Assembly: GCA_002358555.1 (NCBI GenBank)
Contig: DEPC01000123.1
Location: forward strand, 1 to 18,598
Source: Hungatella sp. UBA3402
GTDB lineage: Bacteria > Bacillota > Clostridia > Lachnospirales > Lachnospiraceae
DNA: 18,598 bases
Direction: 5' to 3'
Below are positions 1-7,443 of the stretch, one piece after another. Position 1 is the stretch's first letter, and every line of letters begins with the position of its first letter. The notes under the pieces are model-generated. The model was given only the letters and a program-made list of their open reading frames with translations, had not been told where the DNA came from and searched no databases. Position numbers and translations under genes: made by a program.

Positions 1-38
1 TTATCTATTTCTTTTGTTGGTTGTTTTAAGTTTGCATG

Positions 39-69
39 GGGCTGTCCAAAAAGTCGGATAGCCCTTTTT
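39..69 (+). terminator. Intrinsic terminator for a gene left of the window
   Basis: Arms at 39-47 (GGGCTGTCC) and 56-64 (GGATAGCCC) pair over 9 bp with one G-U wobble around an 8-nt loop, and TTTTT follows at 65-69. On the plus strand this is a textbook rho-independent terminator. No gene that it would serve is visible, so it presumably ends a plus-strand gene lying before base 1. The minus-strand reading has no U-run. Similar sequences also occur at ends of Bacteroides insertion elements, which I cannot exclude. Confidence 0.55.
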
Positions 70-213
70 ACTAATATTTATTTCGGTAAAAAGTATTATC
101 TTCCCGTTGCAACAAACAAACTTAATAGTAATGGCTAAAATAGTATTCAAAAAGTTAACTTCCAACCAAAATATACTTTTCCCCGTCAATTTATCGAAGA
201 GAACATTCCAGAA

Positions 214-253
214 CAAAAAAAGCGTTCTGCTTTGCTTATGAAACAGAACGCTT
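214..253 (-). terminator. Intrinsic terminator of the lptE-TPR-secG operon
   Basis: A perfect 10-bp inverted repeat (AAGCGTTCTG at 220-229, CAGAACGCTT at 244-253) encloses a 14-nt loop. On the minus strand it is followed by a run of seven T (complement of 215-221, overlapping the stem base). It begins about 35 nt beyond the secG stop codon and so closes the minus-strand operon. The stem-loop with U-tract is read directly from the sequence. Confidence 0.85.
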
Positions 254-288
254 ATCCTTATTAATTAAGGAAAATATTTCCTCTATAG

Positions 289-654
289 TTACTGTGCCGA
301 ATCACTGGGAACAGAAACTTCTGCTGCATCATCATTTGTCTGCGGAGCTGCAAAACCTGAAGGGGCATTCAAAGGATTAGTAGCTCCTTCTTTCACCGCT
401 TCTTCCATGATGATAGAAGAGTCTGTATGAGCGACAGGAATGAAATAAGCGGTAAGCAAAGGGCATGCCACCATGAAAACAGCCAATCCCCATGTTAATT
501 TCTCAATAAAATCTGTAGTCTTGCGAACACCCATAATTTGATTTGAAGAAGCAAAACTAGAAGCCAATCCACCACCTTTTGAGTTCTGAATCAGTACGAC
601 AAAGCACATCAAAAGAGCTGCAAGCACAATTAATCCAATAAGTAATAAATACAT
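289..654 (-). CDS. secG: Preprotein translocase subunit SecG
   Basis: SecG is the small non-essential subunit of the SecYEG channel in the inner membrane and helps SecA-driven protein export. The 121-residue product has two predicted membrane helices (about residues 2-22 and 53-73). The family-typical segment between them contains IQNSKGGGLASSFASS and a conserved GVRKTTDFIEKLTW. The C-terminal tail of about 45 residues is acidic and rich in A, P and S, as often seen in Bacteroidota SecG. The gene starts 5 nt after the stop of the TPR-like gene, so the two are co-transcribed. The leader (AAATAAAGAAAATG) has no Shine-Dalgarno sequence, normal for Bacteroidota. Assignment is by motif and length and is secure. 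Confidence 0.93.
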   Translation of the reverse strand: MYLLLIGLIVLAALLMCFVVLIQNSKGGGLASSFASSNQIMGVRKTTDFIEKLTWGLAVFMVACPLLTAYFIPVAHTDSSIIMEEAVKEGATNPLNAPSGFAAPQTNDDAAEVSVPSDSAQ

Positions 655-659
655 TTTCT

Positions 660-1415
660 TTATTTTGATTTAGTGTTAATAATCAATTTCTCCAAAAATC
701 TTATTTGGTCTGCAAAGTAAGCGTTTTTTTTTGGATATTTCAAATTTAATTTTTTAATAATTTCAAGAGCCTTAGAATATCTTTGCTGTTTAACGTATAT
801 TTTAGCCAATGTTTCAGTGAAATAGCTTTCATCCTCCATATCCTCTTCATTATCTTCCGACTCCTCTTCTTCAGAAACTTTATTCTTCACCGGTGCCGCC
901 TCTTTTATTCCTAATTGAGGTAACAAAGGTTCCTCTGCAGACTTTTCAATGAAGTTATCTATCAAACTCTGTCCTTTCATCTGAGGAATATCATCAGACA
1001 CACATTCTTCCTTATGCAATAGAAAAGAAGTATAATAATCAGTCGTTACCTCCATTGGCAGTTCCATAGCAACAGGTTCTTCAGGCAAAGAAGACAAAAA
1101 AGCATCAATCAATGAAAGAGTACGATCCCACCCAGCCTCTTCCTTAGGCTGATCTTGCTTTTCAAAGGAAGATATAGTAAATCGGTCTCCCTCCATCAGA
1201 TAAAAAAGAACTTTGCGGTCAGCTACATACAATGCAGCCTTGCGTAACTCCTCACCAAATGTTATGTCATGCAATAAAAACAGATTCTTCAAATAAAGCA
1301 GCCTTACTGTCTGAAAATACGGATAACGCGCAAGTAACGTCCGCAGCTCATACAAGGTGTCCCGATTCAATAGTTCAGGATGTGTTATCCATTCATATAA
1401 TTGTTGTTGTATCAT
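660..1415 (-). CDS. TPR-like protein of the lptE-secG operon, function unknown
   Basis: The 251-residue soluble protein has no signal peptide. The N-terminal part (about 1-110) is helical and starts with a segment containing LLNRDTLYELRTLLARYPYF. A strongly acidic linker (SEEEESEDNEEDMEDES, about 181-197) follows. The C-terminal end has one clear tetratricopeptide-like helix pair (YFTETLAKIYVKQQRYSKAL and the following IIKKLNLKYP). It lies between lptE and secG with gaps of 16 and 5 nt, an arrangement I recall as usual in Bacteroides genomes. TPR segments normally mediate protein contacts. The position between two envelope-biogenesis genes suggests, but does not show, an envelope-related scaffold role. 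Confidence 0.8.
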   Translation of the reverse strand: MIQQQLYEWITHPELLNRDTLYELRTLLARYPYFQTVRLLYLKNLFLLHDITFGEELRKAALYVADRKVLFYLMEGDRFTISSFEKQDQPKEEAGWDRTLSLIDAFLSSLPEEPVAMELPMEVTTDYYTSFLLHKEECVSDDIPQMKGQSLIDNFIEKSAEEPLLPQLGIKEAAPVKNKVSEEEESEDNEEDMEDESYFTETLAKIYVKQQRYSKALEIIKKLNLKYPKKNAYFADQIRFLEKLIINTKSK

Positions 1416-1431
1416 GATGAAAAAGAATTCA

Positions 1432-1959
1432 CTACCAATTTGCTACTGTAGCATTGAATATTTGCTCTACAATTTCTTTAATCATTTGGTTTACCAACTC
1501 ATCTTGTACAGCACTCAACTGCTGATTGGAATTATATTCACGACTAGCCGAAAATTGCTGTCCATTCATATTTTCCGTAGGATTGGAACTATTGACAAAA
1601 TTCACTCTCACCGTCATACGCAATTCTACCATACTAGAATAACCATCAGACCCAATTCCTTTATTAAATGCCTCATAGTTTGTTATCTCACCGGACAATT
1701 GCAGGTCACCACTGCGCTTGACTTGCTTTAAACGAGTTTGTTGCATATAAATATCCTGTAATGCCGTGTTGAACATATTCTCCATCGGTCCCCAAACAAA
1801 ACCCGCTGAACGGTTTGGGAAATTCTCGAACGAAATAGTCTTTAATTTTGTATAATCTATAGACGATCCGTTAAATTTATATGAAATAGAACAAGCAGTT
1901 ACGATCCCCGCCAGTACCATCAACACACCAACTACTTTCAATTGTTTAATCCAAACCAT
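1432..1959 (-). CDS. lptE: LPS-assembly lipoprotein LptE (Bacteroidota type)
   Basis: LptE plugs the LptD barrel in the outer membrane and helps place lipopolysaccharide on the cell surface. The 175-residue product has a lipoprotein signal: a charged start (MVWIKQLK), a hydrophobic stretch, and a lipobox ending IVTAC with Cys23 as the acylated residue. The mature part begins SISYKFNGSSIDYTKLKTIS, the beta-rich opening typical of LptE in this phylum, and the length fits. The start codon overlaps the end of the upstream regulator gene by 14 nt, which indicates translational coupling. Assignment rests on lipobox, length and operon position; sequence similarity to proteobacterial LptE is low. Confidence 0.82.
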   Translation of the reverse strand: MVWIKQLKVVGVLMVLAGIVTACSISYKFNGSSIDYTKLKTISFENFPNRSAGFVWGPMENMFNTALQDIYMQQTRLKQVKRSGDLQLSGEITNYEAFNKGIGSDGYSSMVELRMTVRVNFVNSSNPTENMNGQQFSASREYNSNQQLSAVQDELVNQMIKEIVEQIFNATVANW

Positions 1960-2563
1960 ATTCTTTTATTTTTCTATAAAGTGTTCGCTCTGAAATATTC
2001 AAATCTTTTGCCGCATTCTTACGCTTTCCATGATGACGGTCGAGTGCCTTACGTATCATTTCTTTCTCCACTTCGTCCAATGACAAAGTGGCTTCTTCTA
2101 CAACCTCCTCCGTATCCTGAATATCATCTACTACAGGATGAGCCGGTTTGGCGGCAGAAATTATGGTAGGCGTAGCAGGCACCACTGTAGCAACTAAATT
2201 CCGTTGCGGTTCCTGATAATAAGAAACTGCCGTAGTAGCTGGTGCCGTCGGAACAGATTGCGCGCCACGTTCCGCCATCAGTGTATTGACTAACTTCTTC
2301 AAGTCAGTCACATCACGCCGCATATCAAACAACACCTGATACAAAATCTCACGCTCACTTTCAAAAGCCTTCCCTGTATTTGCTTTCACTCCAAACAAAG
2401 CAGGCAAACCAGAATTCACATGTTGCTCTGGTAAATAATTTCTCAAAATCTCTGCCGTTATATCCCGGTTAGTTTCAATAATAGATATCTGTTCAGTGAT
2501 ATTTTTCAACTGGCGCACATTACCGGGCCATGAATAAGCTAGCAACAAAGCTTTTGCATCTTC
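1946..2563 (-). CDS. Sigma-54-type response regulator, C-terminal fragment
   Basis: This is the last 200 or so residues of an NtrC-like AAA+ regulator of the kind that precedes lptE in Bacteroides. The fragment opens at the end of the AAA+ domain, where SWPGNVRQLKNITEQIS is the conserved sensor-II region contacting ATP. A variable linker rich in P, T and A follows (about 2100-2300). It ends with a Fis-type helix-turn-helix (EKEMIRKALDRHHGKRKNAA and NISERTLYRKIKEYGLD). The Walker A and B motifs, the GAFTGA loop and any receiver domain are absent because the frame runs into Firmicute DUF2264 sequence upstream of about 2560. I read the gene as truncated by a chimeric join. The exact left boundary of the Bacteroidota sequence cannot be fixed better than about 2543-2570. 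Confidence 0.85.
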   Translation of the reverse strand, partial: EDAKALLLAYSWPGNVRQLKNITEQISIIETNRDITAEILRNYLPEQHVNSGLPALFGVKANTGKAFESEREILYQVLFDMRRDVTDLKKLVNTLMAERGAQSVPTAPATTAVSYYQEPQRNLVATVVPATPTIISAAKPAHPVVDDIQDTEEVVEEATLSLDEVEKEMIRKALDRHHGKRKNAAKDLNISERTLYRKIKEYGLD

Positions 2564-2570
2564 TGTCTTC
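2543..2570. other. Chimeric junction between Bacteroidota and Firmicute DNA
   Basis: Read on the minus strand, the codons for T-E-D-A-K-A-L (about 2546-2566) fit both proteins. They continue a plausible DUF2264 C-terminal region, and they are also the usual residues before the SWPGNVRQL motif of a sigma-54 activator. To the left every gene is a Bacteroidota housekeeping gene without Shine-Dalgarno sequences. To the right every gene is Firmicute-like with GGAGG sites. Neither parent protein is complete across this point. A shared stretch of 15-20 bases is what an assembler needs to bridge two genomes wrongly. No transposase, integrase, tRNA or repeat marks the point. Confidence 0.85.
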
Positions 2571-4066
2571 TGCTCATATCCGTTGGTGAATTTTTTTACA
2601 GAAAATCCGCAGTCATATGCAGTACAATCATAAGAGCTTTCAATCTCATGAATTCTTTTATGTCCTTCCTCTTCTGGTATCACTGTGGTAGTCACCATAA
2701 TACCTGGAAACGGTTGCCATGTGCTGATAACACAATCTGCTTTCACTTCATAGGATAAACTTACTTTTCTCACAAATACATAATCATCGCCATCAATGAT
2801 AAAGGCTAACGCAGAATCCGGCGCATTCTCATGCAATACAATCTGACTTCTGGCCACAGAAAATCCAAATCTGGTCGAGTAGGCAAATTTCGAGTATTTC
2901 TCTGGTACATGGCCATGTCCATATTTTTCACATACTCCTGCCGGATATGCCACGACATCTTTCCCAACGCGATGCATGAGCATATCTGCTTTTTTAAGCA
3001 TTTTTATAGTCTCAAGTTTTGGCATAGGTTCTGCCTCCACTTTCCAAAACTCATGGCTGTCTGGAAGAGCCAGACATAACAGGGTTTTCATTCCCCAATA
3101 GGGAGAGCCTGGTGCATTGTATCGTTCTGCCATAATCAGATTGGGATAGCTGTAACCAATGGTCAATATTTTGTCCCTGTCATAAATCTTTTGCTCATCC
3201 CACCAGTTTAAATGTCGTGCTAAAATTCCTTTTACGACTCCCAGAGGAATCTTTTGAAGACCTGCAAATACATATGCAGACCAAAATGCTGCCTGCCCGA
3301 ACCGATAAGCTAAACTTCTTCCATAAGGTAAAGCGGAACCATTTTCATCAAACCAGTAAATAAAATCTTCTGCAAATAATTCAGCCCTATCTTTAAATAT
3401 CTGACATCTCTCTGGCTCCTCCTGTTCCATGGCCACAGAATACAAAAGTCCATAATAATGCATGGCAAAGGAAATATAGTAATCTTTTTGAGCCGAACCG
3501 CCATCCCGATACCAGCCATCTCCCAGATAATAGGATTCTATTTTTTCAAGTCCTGATTCCAATTTCTCTTGATTAAAACGATATCCCTGTCTGCGAAGGG
3601 CCACATTGACCAGAATCATGAAAAATTGCCAGTTGCAGTCGGGAATGATATATTCATTGATTCCATAAAGCCAATCTGCCAGATTCTGTTTAGCTTTGGA
3701 GCTTAAAGGGTTCCATACTTGCTCTGGTGCAAAAATAATTCCGCTTGCAATGGCCGCCATCTCCACAAATCTCTGGTCATAATCTGTAAATCCGCCCCAG
3801 TATTCTTCACTATGAGGGTCTGTGCCATTTGACAGCCCTTTTCTATAAATATCCTCAAATTCCTTATCCCTGCCTCCTCCTGCCCAGAAAGGAACCAAGG
3901 CCCATAAGGGTCTGGAAAATGCCTCCATCTCGATGCTGACTTGAGGATAAGTCACACCAGTATCTCCCAGATGGAGTCTCGCTCCTCCCTTACTGTATAA
4001 GGGCTTTAACGGCTCAAGAAGCTTGTGCATCCAAGTTTGAAAGTCCTGTTTTGTCTCTAATCTCAT
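2552..4066 (-). CDS. DUF2264-family protein, probable glycoside hydrolase, C-terminus lost at the junction
   Basis: About 505 residues remain of a DUF2264 protein, a family usually 600 residues or more. Recognisable segments are the opening MRLETKQDFQTWMHKLLEPL, then GARLHLGDTGVTY, FSRPLWALVPFWAGGG and WGGFTDYDQRFVEMAAIA, and further on DGWYRDGGSAQKDYYISFAM. The tryptophan- and tyrosine-rich pattern suggests an (alpha/alpha)-barrel. From memory some members are glucuronidases (CAZy GH154). There is no signal peptide, so it acts in the cytoplasm. I chose the start at 4066 because GGAGGGG lies 5 nt upstream. The longer frame to 4123 has no ribosome site and would overlap the GH88 gene. It is the last visible gene of the transporter operon, 38 nt after GH88, and probably acts on uronate-containing oligosaccharides. 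Confidence 0.8.
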
Positions 4067-4104
4067 CAATTCCCCTCCATTTGACTTTGTTATAGTATCA
4101 GCAC

Positions 4105-5307
4105 TTACCAGTAAGGATTCCATTCTCCCTCAAGTCTGGTCAATGCCTCCATATAGAAATAATCCCCCCAAATATTACATTCATCTACACCCTCTGGTGT
4201 ACAAGTATTATAAGGCGATTTCTTAGAATAAGTGCTGTGCAGTACTAAACCATTGGATTCATCAAGAGTTTTTACTGCATAATGGTCCACTACGGATTTC
4301 ATAATTTTTCCGGCAAGCTCTCTGTAGTATGTAGCATCTTTTCGTTCCATATATTTTGCCATCTCAAGCATTCCACATGCTGCAATGGATGCAGAAGAAG
4401 AATCTTTTGGTTCCTTGGAACCTTCTTGAAACTCCAAATCCCAATATGGCACCAAATCACAGGGCAAATGTTCCAGAAAATATCCAGTCACATGTTTAAA
4501 GTCTTCTATATATTCTGCTCTCTTTGTATAGCGATATGCCAGGGCTGTGCCGTATACTCCCCATGCCTGCCCTCTGGCCCATGCAGAACCGTCCCGATAT
4601 CCCTGACAGGTCGCTCCATGGTCTGGCTCTCCGGTTTCCATATTCATAAAAAAGGTATGCCATGTAGAATAGTCTTCACGAATGACATTGGCAATAGCTG
4701 TATGAATATGTTTCTCTGCAATCTCTTGATATTTCTCATTTCCTGTCTCCTTACTTGCCCAATACAGTAGAGGAAGATTCAAAAGACAGTCAATGATAAA
4801 CCGATAATTTTCCGGCTGGTCCATAGGTCCCCATGCTTGGATAAACTCTCCTATTGGGTGGAAACGGCTAACGAGCTGCTCAGCTGCCTTGATAGCCGCC
4901 TTCTTTCCTTTTTCGCTTCCAATCAGCTTATAACCGGCCACACAGGAAGGGGAATACAAAAATCCCATATCATGATGGTCTACTTCCCTTTTCCTGTTGA
5001 TTCTGTCTAAAAAACTGTCAATCTGAATTTCTCCAGCAAGTCTCAGGCTATTGGCCTCCTTTTCCATCTCCATTTTTCTGGCCATCTCCCATGCCAGCCA
5101 GATTTGTCCGGTCCAAAAACCAGTGGTCCAGTTTACATTTTCTGTTGCATCATAAAATCCATTTTTACTGAAAGCCCTTTTAAAAGAATAGGTAAATTCT
5201 TTGAGATTCTCAACAATCTGTTTTAAGGCAAAATCCATAGCATTTTTAATTTCTTCCTGCTTAATTGCCGACTTGTCTTTGAACAATTCATCAATTCTTG
5301 TACTCAT
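4105..5307 (-). CDS. ugl: GH88 unsaturated glucuronyl hydrolase
   Basis: Enzymes of this family hydrate the 4,5-unsaturated uronic acid at the non-reducing end of oligosaccharides made by polysaccharide lyases, releasing the uronate as a keto sugar. The 400-residue product has the expected length and (alpha/alpha)6-barrel signatures: VNWTTGFWTGQIWLAWE at about 58-74, HHDMGFLY with Asp113, DCLLNLPLLYW with Asp173, and GYRDGSAWARGQAWGVYG at about 236-253. The two aspartates are 60 residues apart, as in characterised unsaturated glucuronyl hydrolases, so the catalytic pair looks intact. There is no signal peptide, so it is cytoplasmic. It starts 18 nt after the second permease, with AAAAAGGAG 10 nt before ATG. 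Operon position says it finishes the breakdown of imported lyase products. Confidence 0.92.
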   Translation of the reverse strand: MSTRIDELFKDKSAIKQEEIKNAMDFALKQIVENLKEFTYSFKRAFSKNGFYDATENVNWTTGFWTGQIWLAWEMARKMEMEKEANSLRLAGEIQIDSFLDRINRKREVDHHDMGFLYSPSCVAGYKLIGSEKGKKAAIKAAEQLVSRFHPIGEFIQAWGPMDQPENYRFIIDCLLNLPLLYWASKETGNEKYQEIAEKHIHTAIANVIREDYSTWHTFFMNMETGEPDHGATCQGYRDGSAWARGQAWGVYGTALAYRYTKRAEYIEDFKHVTGYFLEHLPCDLVPYWDLEFQEGSKEPKDSSSASIAACGMLEMAKYMERKDATYYRELAGKIMKSVVDHYAVKTLDESNGLVLHSTYSKKSPYNTCTPEGVDECNIWGDYFYMEALTRLEGEWNPYW

Positions 5308-5325
5308 ATCTGCAATGCTCCTTTT

Positions 5326-6213
5326 TTATCCTTTCACTCCTGTAGCTGCAATTCCTTCCACAAAATACTGCTGTAAAGCCAAGAATACAATCAGTACTGG
5401 TATCAAGGACAATACAGAAGCTGCCATGATTAACCCATACTCTGAAGAATATTGGCTGATAAACATTCTTAATCCAATCTGCAATGTCTTTTTAGATTCT
5501 GTCTTCAAATAAATCATAGGACCCAAAAAGTCATTCCAAGTTGCAACAAAGGTAAAGATTGTCAAGGTAGATAACGCTGGTTTTGACAGTGGAAGCATAA
5601 TCTTGGAATAAATTTTGTATTCACTCATTCCATCAATTCTGGCTGCTTCACATAACTCATCAGGAATTCCCTGGTAAAACTGCCTCATCATAAATACACC
5701 AAAAGCGGAAAATGCCTGAAGACAGATGATAGCCATATGAGAGTCATTCATTCCCATACCTCTCATCATAATAAACTGCGGAACCATATACACCTGCCAA
5801 GGCATTGCAATGGTAGAAATATATGCCATAAATAATAAATTTTTATATTTAAAATCAAGCTTAGCAAAGGCATACGCTGCGAAACTGCTGGTAAGAAGCT
5901 GGAGAAATGTCACAATGATTGTCAACTTTGTAGTATTGAGTACAAATTTGGATAATGGAATTTTTGTCCAAATATCAACATAATTCTGCCATCTTGGATT
6001 TTTTGGAATCCACTGAATTGGGAAAATAAAAACATCTTTATCCAACTTCAAGGAGGCAGAAAGCATCCATGCAAAGGGAATCAGCATCAAAACTGCCAGA
6101 GTGATTAAAACCACATACAGCATAATCCGCCAAAATTTATACTTCTTAGTACTATGTAACCCGCCTCTAGAGGAGCCTAGTCCCTGCGTATCAGTTTTAT
6201 TTTGCGTTTTCAT
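5326..6213 (-). CDS. Sugar ABC transporter permease, MalG/CUT1 type
   Basis: This is one of two inner-membrane subunits of a carbohydrate importer. The 295-residue protein has about six membrane helices; the first is at roughly 29-52. The EAA loop that docks onto the ATPase is at about 186-208 (DELCEAARIDGMSEYKIYSK then IMLP). The C-terminus ends EGIAATGVKG, the usual ending of MalG-like subunits. AGGAGG 7 nt before ATG overlaps the stop codon of the partner permease, so translation is coupled. The partner binding protein and permease lie immediately upstream in the operon. No ATPase gene is present, and CUT1 systems in Firmicutes commonly use a shared MsmK/UgpC-type ATPase encoded elsewhere. 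Confidence 0.92.
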   Translation of the reverse strand: MKTQNKTDTQGLGSSRGGLHSTKKYKFWRIMLYVVLITLAVLMLIPFAWMLSASLKLDKDVFIFPIQWIPKNPRWQNYVDIWTKIPLSKFVLNTTKLTIIVTFLQLLTSSFAAYAFAKLDFKYKNLLFMAYISTIAMPWQVYMVPQFIMMRGMGMNDSHMAIICLQAFSAFGVFMMRQFYQGIPDELCEAARIDGMSEYKIYSKIMLPLSKPALSTLTIFTFVATWNDFLGPMIYLKTESKKTLQIGLRMFISQYSSEYGLIMAASVLSLIPVLIVFLALQQYFVEGIAATGVKG

Positions 6214-6224
6214 CTCTCAACCTC

Positions 6225-7298
6225 CTAGTTCGCATATTTCTTCTCGCCTCTGAACTGAACCAGAGTTACTGCCAGCACCATCAAGAACAATACCATAGCC
6301 ACTGCACTTGCATACCCTAAGTTCCAATTTCGGAAAGCTTCTTCATAGATATGGTAAACTAAGACAATCGCTGACTTGTTCAGAACACCATTGGAACCTC
6401 CTGCCAGCATATATACAATGTCATATACTTTGAAACAGTTGATAGTCAGCATAATGGTTACAAAAAATGTAGTTGGCTGTAGCTGGGGCCAAGTAATATA
6501 CAAAAACTTTTGCCAAGTATTTGCTCCATCTAAACTGCATGCCTCATAGAGTTCTGCATTGATACCTTGAAGCCCTGCCAGATAAATAACCATATAATAT
6601 CCCATATTTTTCCAGACACTGAACAAAACCACGGTAAACATTACCCAGTCTTTGTCTGCCGACCATTTGGGAAGGTCCTTTGCAGCCATGCCCAGATTGT
6701 ATAGAATCATATTTACTGGGCCACTTTTTTGCGGGCTGAATAACATATTCCACACAGCCGCCACTGCCACCAGAGATGCCACATAGGGGAAAAAACTCAC
6801 GGTTCTGAAAAAGTTTCTAGCTTTTACTTTTTGATTTAAAATAATTGCTAATCCAAGAGAACAGATCAATGTCAGTGGTACTGTTGCAATACAGTAAATG
6901 ATAGTATTCTTTAAGGAAGCAAGAAAACGGTCATTTTTAAATGCCTGGATAAAATTATTAAATGCTACAAATTTTATAGCATTATTGCCATCCCACTCTG
7001 CAAAGGCCAAGATAAATGCAAAAATAATAGGAACCAGAGTAAAGATACAGAATCCGATAAAATTTGGTGCAATAAATGAGTAGGCTACAAAATCTCTTTT
7101 TGCCTGCCTGCTGAATCGTTCTCCGGTTTTTGCCTGTTTAATTTTTCCCTGGGTATATTCGATTTTTCTTATAATCCGACTTTGTGCCCTTTTGTCAGAA
7201 GTATTTTTAAGCTCCTCCTGCAAAGCCAAAAGCTGTGGTTCCAATTTTGCTAATTTCTTTTTTACAATATTGGGGTCAATACGTTTCTGATTTGTCAA
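6225..7298 (-). CDS. Sugar ABC transporter permease, MalF/UgpA type, with long N-terminal extension
   Basis: This is the other membrane subunit of the CUT1 importer. The 357-residue protein has its first membrane helix at about 72-100. The EAA loop (ELYEACSLDGANTWQKFLYI, about 249-268) is followed by TWPQLQP. The start codon is TTG at 7298, placed 7 nt after GGAGG; no ATG in frame competes for it. The first 65 or so residues are unusual: a lysine- and glutamate-rich helix (KKKLAKLEPQLLALQEELKN and KIEYTQGKIKQAKTGERFSR) likely to form a coiled coil in the cytoplasm. Most homologues of this group begin only 10-25 residues before the first helix. The gene lies 145 nt after the binding-protein gene, across a stem-loop. 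Confidence 0.92.
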   Translation of the reverse strand: MTNQKRIDPNIVKKKLAKLEPQLLALQEELKNTSDKRAQSRIIRKIEYTQGKIKQAKTGERFSRQAKRDFVAYSFIAPNFIGFCIFTLVPIIFAFILAFAEWDGNNAIKFVAFNNFIQAFKNDRFLASLKNTIIYCIATVPLTLICSLGLAIILNQKVKARNFFRTVSFFPYVASLVAVAAVWNMLFSPQKSGPVNMILYNLGMAAKDLPKWSADKDWVMFTVVLFSVWKNMGYYMVIYLAGLQGINAELYEACSLDGANTWQKFLYITWPQLQPTTFFVTIMLTINCFKVYDIVYMLAGGSNGVLNKSAIVLVYHIYEEAFRNWNLGYASAVAMVLFLMVLAVTLVQFRGEKKYAN

Positions 7299-7347
7299 GA
7301 GATTATCCTCCTTTTCCCCTCTGTCAGATGCATTGTGGCATCTATCG

Positions 7348-7393
7348 TTTTAAGTCTCTTAAAATCGGACGGGCCAATCAATCAGCCCGTCCG
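7348..7393 (-). promoter_or_regulatory. Stem-loop pair between binding-protein and permease genes (attenuator or mRNA stabiliser)
   Basis: A perfect 9-bp GC-rich inverted repeat (CGGACGGGC at 7366-7374, GCCCGTCCG at 7385-7393, 10-nt loop) lies downstream of the binding-protein stop. A second perfect repeat follows immediately on the minus strand: TTTTAAG and CTTAAAA at 7348-7354 and 7358-7364 with a 3-nt loop. Only a short T-tract follows the first stem, so it is a leaky terminator at best. Such hairpins after binding-protein genes are known to protect the upstream mRNA and lower permease expression, which is my reading here. Confidence 0.65.
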
Positions 7394-7443
7394 TGATGTT
7401 TCCTTATAACTTTCTCAATATTCAAGTAACCCTCATTGAACAT

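Noticed and set aside
1..216. A 71-codon open frame on the minus strand.
   Set aside because: It overlaps both a strong plus-strand terminator and the U-tract side of the secG terminator, has no family resemblance and reads like translated AT-rich spacer.
1946..4123. Horizontal transfer as the reason for the phylum change.
   Set aside because: No integrase, transposase, repeat or tRNA marks the point, and the break cuts two conserved genes in the middle at a short shared sequence. An assembly join explains this more simply.
4067..4123. Longer start for the DUF2264 gene at 4123.
   Set aside because: It has no ribosome site and overlaps the GH88 coding end, whereas 4066 has GGAGGGG at the right distance.
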